32,607 nt of DNA, from contig OMVU01000021.1 in NCBI GenBank assembly GCA_900314565.1, positions 1 to 32,607 of the forward strand, given 5' to 3'. This document shows, piece after piece, positions 16,195 through 23,465 of the stretch (positions within the stretch are counted from its first letter, which is position 1; the number at the start of each line of letters is the position of its first letter). Position numbers and translations under genes: made by a program. The notes beneath the pieces were generated by a model. It searched no databases. It worked only from the letters and a program-made list of their open reading frames with translations, and was not told the DNA's origin. The DNA is from an uncultured Eubacteriales bacterium (GTDB lineage Bacteria; Bacillota; Clostridia; Lachnospirales; Lachnospiraceae).

Positions 16195-16626
16195 ATGAAA
16201 GAAACAGAGATTCGTAAATATGCCGGGCTGATGAAGGAACTCGGGCTGACCGGACTGGAAATTACGGTGGAGAACCGCAAAATCCGTCTGGAACGTTCCG
16301 TCCCGGCATCGATCACAGAAACCGTATATTCTGTTCCCGAATCTGACGGCAGCGCGCCGGCTGCATCGGCTCCAATGGCTCCAATGGATTATATCAGTGT
16401 GAAGTCCCCCATCGTCGGCGTGTTTTATGCGGCTCCGGCAGAAAATGCCGACCCCTATGTCTCCATCGGGGACAATGTGGCAAAGGGGCAGACTCTCTGC
16501 GTCGTGGAGGCCATGAAGCTGATGAACGAGATCGCTGCCGAGGAAGACGGTGTTATTTCGGAGATCTGTGTTGCCAACGGGCAGGTCGTTGAGTACGGGA
16601 CAGAGCTGTTCCGGATCCGCAGATAA
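16195..16626 (+). CDS. accB: Biotin carboxyl carrier protein of acetyl-CoA carboxylase
   Basis: This 143-residue protein holds the biotin that shuttles carboxyl groups between AccC and AccD/AccA. The biotin lysine is in the motif VVEAMKLMNE, within a C-terminal biotinyl domain starting at about residue 68 (VKSPIVGVFY). An N-terminal helical part (KYAGLMKELGLTGLEI) and an Ala/Pro-rich linker precede it, as in other AccB proteins. The start at 16195 has AAAGG nine bases upstream; the longer frame overlaps fabF. The C-terminal coding end is echoed twice downstream before fabZ. Confidence 0.94.
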   Translation: MKETEIRKYAGLMKELGLTGLEITVENRKIRLERSVPASITETVYSVPESDGSAPAASAPMAPMDYISVKSPIVGVFYAAPAENADPYVSIGDNVAKGQTLCVVEAMKLMNEIAAEEDGVISEICVANGQVVEYGTELFRIRR

Positions 16627-16709
16627 GAATTGAGCGAAGAACTGAGCTTTTCCGGATCCGAACGTAAGGAATTGTGTACGGAACAGAGCCGTTTTTGATC
16701 CGGAGGAAA
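16591..16709 (+). repeat. Three tandem copies of the accB 3' end
   Basis: The accB end (EYGTELFRIRR, stop) at 16591-16626 is followed by copies at 16632 (ERRTELFRIRT, stop) and 16674 (VYGTEPFLIRRK). The periods are 41 and 42 bases. The third copy ends in CGGAGGAAAT and runs into the spacer before the fabZ ribosome binding site. Confidence 0.8.
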
Positions 16710-16735
16710 TATAGTGTGTATCAGGAGGCAAAAAG

Positions 16736-17152
16736 TTGAACAGAGAAGAAATCATGACGATACTGCCTCACAGAGACCACATGCTGCTCCTTGACGAAGT
16801 GGAAAACAGGGAAGGCACTGCCATCGGACAATATGCTGTTCGCGGTGACGAGTTCTTCCTGAAGGGACATTTTCCCGAGAATCCCATCGTTCCGGGCGTG
16901 ATCCTCTGTGAGATCCTGGCGCAGACCGCCTGCGTACTTCTGCAGGATGTTTTGAGCGAGGGAAAACTGCCTGTCTACACCGGGCTGAACAATGTAAAAT
17001 TCCGCTCCCCGGTAAGGCCGGGCGATACGATCGAGACGCAGTGCCGCATCAAACGCGTGAAGCATCCGTTTTATTTTGCCGAGGGCACTGTCTCGGCGAA
17101 CGGACGGCTGTGCGCGTCGGCTGAGTTTTCTTTCGCAGTTACAGGAGCGTGA
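16736..17152 (+). CDS. fabZ: 3-hydroxyacyl-ACP dehydratase
   Basis: This 138-residue hot-dog-fold enzyme dehydrates 3-hydroxyacyl-ACP to the trans-2-enoyl form. LPHRDHMLLLDEV at the N terminus, the catalytic His in GHFPENPIVPGV and the catalytic acid in LCEILAQTACV are all present. Translation appears to begin at a TTG (16736) that follows AGGAGG with a seven-base spacer and gives the usual MNREEIMTILPHR start. The length is typical. It sits between accB and accC, the common Firmicute order. The gap behind it contains a faint copy of its own tail. Confidence 0.94.
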   Translation: MNREEIMTILPHRDHMLLLDEVENREGTAIGQYAVRGDEFFLKGHFPENPIVPGVILCEILAQTACVLLQDVLSEGKLPVYTGLNNVKFRSPVRPGDTIETQCRIKRVKHPFYFAEGTVSANGRLCASAEFSFAVTGA

Positions 17153-17187
17153 ACACACTCATGGCTGAAGCATCCTGTACTGGTTGA
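17120..17187 (+). repeat. Possible faint echo of the fabZ 3' end
   Basis: The fabZ end reads AEFSFAVTGA-stop (17120-17152). The gap before accC contains AEASCTG-stop in 17164-17187. The match is short and gapped, so this is suggestive only, but it fits the stronger cases at fabG, accB and accA. Confidence 0.35.
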
Positions 17188-17204
17188 TGAGAAAGGTAGT
17201 GACT

Positions 17205-18512
17205 ATGTTTTCAAAAATACTGATCGCCAACCGCGGCGAGATCGCTGTCCGAATCATTCGGGCCTGCAAGGAAATGGGCGTGGCCACGGTCGCTGTGTAT
17301 TCCGAGGCGGATCAGAACGCCCTGCACGTCGCGCTCGCCGATCAAAGCTACTGCATCGGGGGGCCCGAAGCATCGGAAAGCTATCTGAATGAAGATCAGA
17401 TCATCAGCACCGCTCTTCTGGCAGGTGCGCAGGCGATCCATCCCGGCTACGGATTTCTTTCCGAGAATGCGCATTTTGCCCGTGCCTGCAGAAAGAACGG
17501 GCTGGTGTTCATCGGCCCCGATCCCGACAGCATGGAGCGCCTCAGCGACAAGGCAAAATTGAAAGAGCTGATCCGTGGAACAGGTCTTTCGGTCATCCCG
17601 GGAACAAAAGCCGTGGCTTCTGCTGCGGAGGCAGAACGGGCAGCCGAAAGGATCGGGTATCCGGTCATGCTCAAGGCCTGTGCAGGCGGGGGCGGTCGCG
17701 GGATCCGCCTGATCCGTTCCGAAGAGGAGCTTGCGGATGCATATCATCAGGCGTCAGGCGAAGCCCTGAACGCTTTCGGTGACGGGAGCCTGTATCTGGA
17801 AAAATATATCTTCCCTGCAAGGCACGTAGAATTACAGGTCCTCGCCGACGAGTACGGGAATGCCGTATGTCTCGGAGACCGCGACTGTTCTCTGCAGAGG
17901 CGAAATCAAAAACTGCTGGAGGAATCGCCCTCTCCCGCTGTCGGCGGCGGACAGCGCGAAAAGATCATGGCGCTTGCGGCGGAGGCCGTAAAAAAGATCG
18001 GATATGTCGGTGCAGGTACCCTTGAATTTCTGCTCGATCGTGAGGGCCGCTTCTGGTTCATGGAAATGAACGTACGTCTCCAGGTCGAACACTGCGTAAC
18101 GGAAATGCTGACAGGTGTTGATCTCGTGAAATGGCAGATCCGCATCGCTGCCGGCATTCCGCTGAATTTCACGCAGAAAGACGTCCGGATGAATGGGTCG
18201 GCCATCGAATGCCGGATCAATGCGGCAAGCTGCGGTACTTTGAAAATGCTCCACGTTCCGGGCGGTCCGTCCGTGCGCTTCGATACCTGCCTGGTCGCCG
18301 GGACGGTCGTTTCTCCGTACTACGATTCGCTGCTCGGAAAGTTGATCGTTTACGCGAAGACGAGGGAGGAGACTCTCCGCAAAATGCGTGCCGCGCTTTG
18401 CGAACTGGTGATTGACGGCATCTCGACGAACATTGAGGAACAGCTGCGGATCGTCGGGGATGAGCGCTTTACGTCCGGCGATTATGATCTGACCTTTATG
18501 GGAAACAGGTGA
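17205..18512 (+). CDS. accC: Acetyl-CoA carboxylase, biotin carboxylase subunit
   Basis: This 435-residue ATP-grasp enzyme carboxylates the biotin on AccB with ATP and bicarbonate. FSKILIANRGEIAVRII opens the protein. The glycine-rich ATP loop is KACAGGGGRGIRLI near residue 160, and the active-site block reads EMNVRLQVEHCVTE near residue 290. The catalytic Glu, Asn, Arg and Glu are kept, although most family members read MNTRIQVEHPVTE. The following loop (INAASCGTLKMLHVPGG) is several residues shorter than the usual one, which has PSPG. The start at 17205 follows AAAGG; an ATG seven codons upstream (17184) is less likely. Confidence 0.94.
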   Translation: MFSKILIANRGEIAVRIIRACKEMGVATVAVYSEADQNALHVALADQSYCIGGPEASESYLNEDQIISTALLAGAQAIHPGYGFLSENAHFARACRKNGLVFIGPDPDSMERLSDKAKLKELIRGTGLSVIPGTKAVASAAEAERAAERIGYPVMLKACAGGGGRGIRLIRSEEELADAYHQASGEALNAFGDGSLYLEKYIFPARHVELQVLADEYGNAVCLGDRDCSLQRRNQKLLEESPSPAVGGGQREKIMALAAEAVKKIGYVGAGTLEFLLDREGRFWFMEMNVRLQVEHCVTEMLTGVDLVKWQIRIAAGIPLNFTQKDVRMNGSAIECRINAASCGTLKMLHVPGGPSVRFDTCLVAGTVVSPYYDSLLGKLIVYAKTREETLRKMRAALCELVIDGISTNIEEQLRIVGDERFTSGDYDLTFMGNR

Positions 18513-18516
18513 TGAA

Positions 18517-19377
18517 ATGGCTTTGTTGAATTTTATGAAACCCAAAAATCAGCTGGAGGAAGGCGGGCGTACTTCGGCTCCCGTTCAGCGTGACTCCGGT
18601 GAGCCTGAGAAAAAATGCCCGAACTGTCACAGGGATATTCCGCTGAGCCGTCTCTGGGCGAATGATCTTGTCTGCCCCTGCGGATACCATTTTCGAATGA
18701 AAGCGCGCCAGCGCATACAGATGATAACCGACAGGGGAAGCTTTCACGAACTCTTTTCCGATATGCGGGCGGAAAATCCGCTGAATTTTCCCGGCTATAA
18801 CGACAAGATCGAGACCGTCCGCGCGGCGAGCTGCGAAAAAGAAGCCGTGATCTGCGGGTCCGCTCTGATCGGCAGGCAGAAGTGCTGTCTGTTTGTTATG
18901 GAGCCTTACTTCATGATGGGCAGCATGGGCAGCGCTGTCGGCGAAAAAATCACTTCCCTGTTTGAATATGCCGTGCAGCACCGTCTGCCGGTCATCGGCT
19001 TTACGGTCTCCGGCGGTGCCCGCATGCAGGAAGGGCTGCTGTCGCTCTTGCAGATGGCAAAAACAAGCGCTGCGGTCAGGCGGCACAGTGATGCGGGACT
19101 CCTGTATATCGCCGTTCTTACCGATCCGACGACCGGCGGCGTGACGGCAAGCTTCGCGATGGAGGCGGATATTATTCTTGCCGAACCCGGCGCGACCGTC
19201 GGTTTTGCGGGGGCGAGGGTGATCGAACAGACGACGAAGAAAGCCCTTCCCGACGGATTCCAGAAATCTGAATTTGTCCTTGAGCATGGGTTCATCGACA
19301 GCATTCTTCCCCGCTTCGACCAGAAGAAATGTTTGGCGGAGCTCCTGAAAATGCACTGTGGGAGGGCGATGATATGA
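18517..19377 (+). CDS. accD: Acetyl-CoA carboxylase, carboxyltransferase beta subunit
   Basis: This 286-residue subunit forms the carboxyltransferase with AccA and transfers the carboxyl group from biotin to acetyl-CoA, making malonyl-CoA. A four-cysteine zinc ribbon is visible near residue 33 (CPNCHRDI, then VCPCGYHF). The crotonase-like core follows: MGSMGSAVGEKI, GFTVSGGARMQEG and LTDPTTGGVTASFA, all strongly conserved in AccD. The length is typical. The ATG is four bases past the accC stop, with GGTGATG as a modest ribosome binding site. accA begins 30 bases after its stop, in a duplicated leader. Confidence 0.95.
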   Translation: MALLNFMKPKNQLEEGGRTSAPVQRDSGEPEKKCPNCHRDIPLSRLWANDLVCPCGYHFRMKARQRIQMITDRGSFHELFSDMRAENPLNFPGYNDKIETVRAASCEKEAVICGSALIGRQKCCLFVMEPYFMMGSMGSAVGEKITSLFEYAVQHRLPVIGFTVSGGARMQEGLLSLLQMAKTSAAVRRHSDAGLLYIAVLTDPTTGGVTASFAMEADIILAEPGATVGFAGARVIEQTTKKALPDGFQKSEFVLEHGFIDSILPRFDQKKCLAELLKMHCGRAMI

Positions 19378-19420
19378 ATAATGCTGCGGCTGCAGGAAGG
19401 TGTTGGTATGAGTAATTCTG
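19356..19420 (+). repeat. Duplicated accA start region
   Basis: Segments 19356-19386 and 19390-19420 match at about 23 of 31 positions with a 34-base period. Each contains a Shine-Dalgarno-like stretch and an ATG. The first ATG (19376) opens a 13-codon frame whose stop overlaps the real accA start at 19408. Confidence 0.6.
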
Positions 19421-20199
19421 CTTATGAACGAGTAAAACTAGCCCGGGACAGTAAACGGCCGACAGGACTTGATTATATAAATTGTATTTTTAACAGATTT
19501 ATTGAGCTGCACGGTGACCGCCGCTATGCGGATGATCCGGCTGTAATTGGCGGTATTGCAAGGCTGAACGATACACCTGTCACGGTGATCGCAATCGAGA
19601 AAGGGCATACCGCAAAAGAGCGCACGTACCGAAATTTCGGTATGCCGCAGCCGGAAGGCTACCGCAAAGCCCTGCGTCTGATGAAGCAGGCAGAGAAATT
19701 CGGCAGACCGGTCATCTGCTTTGTGGATACAGCCGGCGCGTACTGCGGAGTTGGTGCTGAGGAAAGAGGCCAGGGACAGGCGATCGCTGAAAATCTGCTC
19801 GAGATGTCGACCCTCTGCGTTCCGATCATCTCCATTTTGATCGGGGAAGGCGGGAGCGGCGGCGCGCTTGCCCTTGCTGTCGCAGACAGGGTCTGGATGC
19901 TGCAGAATGCCGTGTATTCCGTCATTTCACCGGAAGGCTGTGCGAGCATTCTCTGGAAGGATTCCGGCAAAGCGGAAACCGCTGCCGCAAGTCTGAAGCT
20001 GACCGCAGAGGATGCCAAAAGTCTCGGCGTGGTCGAACGCATTCTTTCTGAAGATGACATCGGAAAAAAAGAATTTTATGACCGCATCCGCACTCTTCTT
20101 GCGGAAGAACTGAAAGAACTGGCAAGGGACACGGAGCTTACGCAGAAGCGTTATGACAGATTCCGCAGGGCAGGAACCGCTGCGGTCATTAAGGAATAA
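19408..20199 (+). CDS. accA: Acetyl-CoA carboxylase, carboxyltransferase alpha subunit
   Basis: This 263-residue subunit pairs with AccD. Typical blocks are the N-terminal [56 protein letters not shown] (core: [11 protein letters not shown]), [18 protein letters not shown], and [17 protein letters not shown], which forms the oxyanion hole for the CoA thioester. The protein is shorter than the roughly 320-residue E. coli form because it lacks the N-terminal helical extension, as in other Clostridia. The start at 19408 has AGGAAGGTG upstream. The 3' end is echoed in the long repeat-filled gap that follows. Confidence 0.95.
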   Translation: MSNSAYERVKLARDSKRPTGLDYINCIFNRFIELHGDRRYADDPAVIGGIARLNDTPVTVIAIEKGHTAKERTYRNFGMPQPEGYRKALRLMKQAEKFGRPVICFVDTAGAYCGVGAEERGQGQAIAENLLEMSTLCVPIISILIGEGGSGGALALAVADRVWMLQNAVYSVISPEGCASILWKDSGKAETAAASLKLTAEDAKSLGVVERILSEDDIGKKEFYDRIRTLLAEELKELARDTELTQKRYDRFRRAGTAAVIKE

Positions 20200-20424
20200 G
20201 CAGGTCCGGATCAGTACAGGCCCTTATCGAATAAACGGTTTAAGATCAGTGCAGACGTAAAGGAGTCAGCAGGTCAGAGTGACCGATGCATTCTTGTAAG
20301 GACTGATAAAGCCTTTATGAAACAAGCTTGTAAGGACCGGTACAGCCTTTATGAAACAAGCTTGTAAGGACCGGTACAGCCTTTATGAAACAAGCTTGTA
20401 AGGACCGGTACAGCCTTTATGGAG
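20164..20424 (+). repeat. Tandem array of accA tail copies and 34-bp units
   Basis: The accA end ([11 protein letters not shown], stop) at 20164-20199 is followed by a frame at 20199-20234 reading [11 protein letters not shown], stop. More diverged copies follow. Four 34-bp units then start at 20293, 20327, 20361 and 20395; the second and third are identical and the last is partial. Each unit contains GTAAGGAC and, 12 bases later, an ATG. The last unit merges into GGAGTAAATATG, the start of the acyl-CoA synthetase gene. Confidence 0.8.
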
Positions 20425-20429
20425 TAAAT

Positions 20430-22106
20430 ATGAGTATCTACGAACAGTATTGTAAAGAAATTGTCGATGAGAACGGCAGACTGAATAAAATCACACTGGA
20501 CTATCCCGACAACTTTAACTTCGGTTACGATGTTGTCGATCAGATCGCAGATGAAACCCCGGAGAAACGTGCGCTTGTATGGTGCAACGTTGAAGGCGAA
20601 GAACATGTTTTTTCATTTGCGGATATAAAAAGATACAGCAATCAGATGGCAAATGTATTCCGCAGCGCCGGGATCGGCCGCGGCGACCGCGTTCTGCTGA
20701 TCCTGAAAAGGCACTATGAATACTGGTTCGCGGCCGTTGCCCTGCACAAGCTGGGTGCCGTGATGATCCCGGCAACGCATATGCTGACGGTCAGGGATTT
20801 TGTGTACCGCATAAAATCTTCCGGCGTAAAAGCCATTGTGTGCACGACGCAGAAAAAGGTCCCCGAGAAGATCACCGCAGCACTGAAAGCGGCCGGCATG
20901 ACAGCCCGACTGTGGTGTGTTCAGAAAGATATCGCCGGATTCGAAAATCTGACCAAAGCCATGCAGGGAGCCTCCGAAGAATTCGAGCGTGTCCAGACCC
21001 TGGCGACGGATCCGATGATGCTGTATTTCACATCCGGTACTACGGGCGAGCCCAAAGGTGTCATTCACGATCACAGCTATCCGCTCGCGCATATCGTCAC
21101 GGCGAAGTACTGGCAGCAGGCGGAGGAGGGCGGTCTTCATTTTACGGTTGCGGAGACAGGCTGGGCGAAAGCATCCTGGGGAAAGATCTACGGACAGTGG
21201 CTCGTCGGCAGTGCGGTCATGGTCTATGATTTCGATAACTTTGAGCCGAAGCAGCTGACCGCTGTGATCAATCGTTACGGAGTGACTTCCTTCTGCGCTC
21301 CCCCTACGGTCTACCGCTATCTCGTCCGCAAGGGGATTCCGGATATGCCTTCGCTGAGACATGCATCGACAGCGGGGGAAATGCTGGCACCCGAAGTATT
21401 CCGCAGGTTCACGGAGCGTACCGGTCTCCCGCTCTGCGAGGGGTACGGACAGACAGAGACGACGCTTTTGATGGCTAATTTCAGGGGATATGACGCTGTC
21501 GAGGGTTCCATGGGAACACCCTCTCCCTTTTATAACATCGAGCTGCGCGGAAAGAACGGAAAGCCTGTCGGCGTCGGCGAGGTGGGCGAAGTCGTCATCA
21601 TTCCCGAAAAAGAAGGCAGACAGTCAGGCGTATTTACCGCGTATCTGGACAACGAGGAACAGTACCGCTATGTATGGCGTGACGGCGTCTATCACACGGG
21701 AGATGCCGCATATATGGATGAGAACGGCCGATACTGGTTCCACGGCCGTTTCGACGATATTATCAAAACAGGCGGTTTCCGTGTCGGCCCGTATGAGGTG
21801 GAAAATGTGCTGATGGAGCACCCTGCCGTCGTGGAATGCAGTGTAATCGGCGTGCCGGATCCGCTCCGGGGCCAGGCGATCAAGGCAGTCGTTGTTCCCG
21901 GCGCGGGATATGATTCCTCCAGGGAACTTGAGGCGGAGATCAAAAACTTCTGCAACCGGAAGCTTGCGGAGTATAAGTGGATCCGCCACGTAGAATTCGT
22001 AAAGGAAATGCCGAAGACGATCAGCGGTAAAATTCAAAAGACTGTACTTCGCAGTCAGAAGCAGGTGGGCTATGCGAATAATTGCAGACGCTATGGGCGG
22101 CGATAA
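20430..22106 (+). CDS. AMP-forming acyl-CoA synthetase (ANL superfamily)
   Basis: This 558-residue enzyme activates a carboxylic acid with ATP to an acyl-adenylate and then an acyl thioester. The P-loop YFTSGTTGEPKGVIH, the adenine-binding YGQTETT, the YHTGDAAY hinge-region motif, and the C-terminal catalytic Lys in PKTISGKIQK are all present. The overall layout is closest to medium-chain acyl-CoA synthetases (ACSM/MACS). The start at 20430 follows GGAG; an in-frame ATG 15 codons upstream lies in the repeat array. Its last 35 bases overlap plsX in another frame. Placed within a fatty acid operon it may recycle exogenous or short branched acids into primers or acyl-ACP, which is inference. Confidence 0.9.
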   Translation: MSIYEQYCKEIVDENGRLNKITLDYPDNFNFGYDVVDQIADETPEKRALVWCNVEGEEHVFSFADIKRYSNQMANVFRSAGIGRGDRVLLILKRHYEYWFAAVALHKLGAVMIPATHMLTVRDFVYRIKSSGVKAIVCTTQKKVPEKITAALKAAGMTARLWCVQKDIAGFENLTKAMQGASEEFERVQTLATDPMMLYFTSGTTGEPKGVIHDHSYPLAHIVTAKYWQQAEEGGLHFTVAETGWAKASWGKIYGQWLVGSAVMVYDFDNFEPKQLTAVINRYGVTSFCAPPTVYRYLVRKGIPDMPSLRHASTAGEMLAPEVFRRFTERTGLPLCEGYGQTETTLLMANFRGYDAVEGSMGTPSPFYNIELRGKNGKPVGVGEVGEVVIIPEKEGRQSGVFTAYLDNEEQYRYVWRDGVYHTGDAAYMDENGRYWFHGRFDDIIKTGGFRVGPYEVENVLMEHPAVVECSVIGVPDPLRGQAIKAVVVPGAGYDSSRELEAEIKNFCNRKLAEYKWIRHVEFVKEMPKTISGKIQKTVLRSQKQVGYANNCRRYGRR

Positions 22107-23310
22107 CGCTCCCCTTGAAATCGTAAAAGGAGTTCTTGGCGCAGCGTCAAAGACAGATCACAGGTATATCCTGGTCGGACGAAAAAGTGAAATTCTGCGC
22201 TGTATCGGAAATAGTGCTGAACTCAGCGGTCATATTGAAGCAATCGATCATCAAAGCGAAATAGTGAATGATCCGTCCGATCCTGTCAACGGTCAGATCA
22301 GTGCAGGCAGGAAGCAATCCAATCCTGTCAACGATCAGATCAGTGCAGGCAGGAAGCAATCCAATCCTGTCAACGATCAGATCAGTGCAGGCAGGAAGCA
22401 GATCGATCCTGTCAAGAGTCAGATTGAAACAGTCACAGACAAGCCCGGAAAGATCAGAAATCGGTCCGATATAGTCAGGAATCAAATCGAAATAGTCAAC
22501 GCCGAACAGGTCATCACAATGGAGGATGAGCCGCTCGCTGCTGTTCAAAAGAAAAAAGATTCCTCCATGGTGGTCGCTCTCAAACTGCTTGCGGCGGGTT
22601 ACGGAGACGCTCTTGTGAGCGCAGGCAATACGGGTGCGCTGTTTGCGGGCGCGACCCTTCTCGTGAAGCGGGCACCCGGGATCAGGCGGGCGGCAATCGG
22701 AACACTCCTGCCCTCCTCCAGGCCGTGCCTGCTCCTCGACGCCGGCGCCAACGTGTCGGTCACGGAAGAATATCTGGAGCAGTTCGCGCTCATCGGCGCA
22801 GAGTATATGCGGACGGTCTGCGGGATCAGGGAACCCGAAGTCGGCCTCTTAAATAACGGGACCGAGGAATGCAAAGGCACAGTGCTGCAGATCGAAGCCG
22901 GAAAAAGGCTGCGGGCAAACAAAAGCATCAACTTCATCGGAAATGTTGAAGCATCTTCCGTGATGGCAGGTGTCTGTGACGTAGTCGTCTGTGACGGTTT
23001 TACGGGAAATGTATTCCTGAAGGCAACAGAAGGTATGGGCAGGGCGATCCTGTCTTCACTGAAAGATCTTTATTCTGAAAAGCCTGAAACGAAACTGTCG
23101 TATCTTCCTGTACAGAAGAAGATACAGGAGATAAAAAAGAGATTTGATCCTTCCGAGCACGGAGGATCTCCATTTCTCGGAATCTCCCGGCCCGTGATAA
23201 AGGCGCACGGCTCGTCCGATGCAGCCGCTTTTGAAAATGCGATTTTTCAGGCAATAAAGTATGCGGAATCGCGGAAATGCTATTATAATGGGGAAACGGA
23301 GTTATCGTAA
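22072..23310 (+). CDS. plsX: Phosphate acyltransferase PlsX with a repeat insertion
   Basis: PlsX converts acyl-ACP to acyl-phosphate for PlsY, the first step of phospholipid synthesis in most Gram-positive bacteria; it binds the inner face of the membrane. MRIIADAMGGDNAPLEIVKG opens the protein and VITMEDEPLAAVQKKKDSSM, SAGNTGALFAGAT, LLDAGANV and GFTGNVFLKATEG follow, so the enzyme is recognisable throughout. It is 412 residues long against about 330 normally. The excess is about 84 residues (55-139) of 14-residue repeats inserted between LSGHIE and IEIVNAEQ. The frame is preserved. The start overlaps the synthetase gene by 35 bases and follows AGGTGGG. The effect of the insertion on activity is unknown. 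Confidence 0.92.
   Translation: MRIIADAMGGDNAPLEIVKGVLGAASKTDHRYILVGRKSEILRCIGNSAELSGHIEAIDHQSEIVNDPSDPVNGQISAGRKQSNPVNDQISAGRKQSNPVNDQISAGRKQIDPVKSQIETVTDKPGKIRNRSDIVRNQIEIVNAEQVITMEDEPLAAVQKKKDSSMVVALKLLAAGYGDALVSAGNTGALFAGATLLVKRAPGIRRAAIGTLLPSSRPCLLLDAGANVSVTEEYLEQFALIGAEYMRTVCGIREPEVGLLNNGTEECKGTVLQIEAGKRLRANKSINFIGNVEASSVMAGVCDVVVCDGFTGNVFLKATEGMGRAILSSLKDLYSEKPETKLSYLPVQKKIQEIKKRFDPSEHGGSPFLGISRPVIKAHGSSDAAAFENAIFQAIKYAESRKCYYNGETELS
22294..22419 (+). repeat. Three 42-bp tandem repeats inside plsX
   Basis: Units at 22294, 22336 and 22378 encode QISAGRKQSNPVND twice and QISAGRKQIDPVKS. The first two are nearly identical in DNA. Weaker flanking copies (SEIVND, QIETVTD, SDIVRN, QIEIVN) extend the array to about 22240-22490. 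The unit is a multiple of three bases, so the frame survives. Confidence 0.9.
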
Positions 23311-23345
23311 TTGCTCACGGCCGGATCCCCTGATAGAATACGCCT

Positions 23346-23462
23346 GCGGGAGTGTCAGGGCAGACCGATAACGATGTGACGGACTCTGTACAGGAAGTAC
23401 TCCCTTGCGGGAGTGGCAGGGGCAGACCCGCCAGCAGAAAAAGAAACTCTGTAAAAGGAGAG
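23346..23462 (+). repeat. Two-copy direct duplication of about 62 bp after plsX
   Basis: GCGGGAGTG-CAGGG-CAGACC occurs at 23346 and 23407, and ACTCTGTA-AGGA at about 23384 and 23447. The second copy provides AAAAGGAGAG, the ribosome binding site of the PAS regulator gene. Confidence 0.6.
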
Positions 23463-23465
23463 AGA

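Noticed and set aside
20293-20424. CRISPR-like array of 34-bp repeats
   Set aside because: The units are directly abutting with no spacers, and no cas gene is present.
22147-22548. Minus-strand repetitive frame inside plsX
   Set aside because: Its repeats are the complement of the plsX insert. No ribosome binding site or domain supports it.
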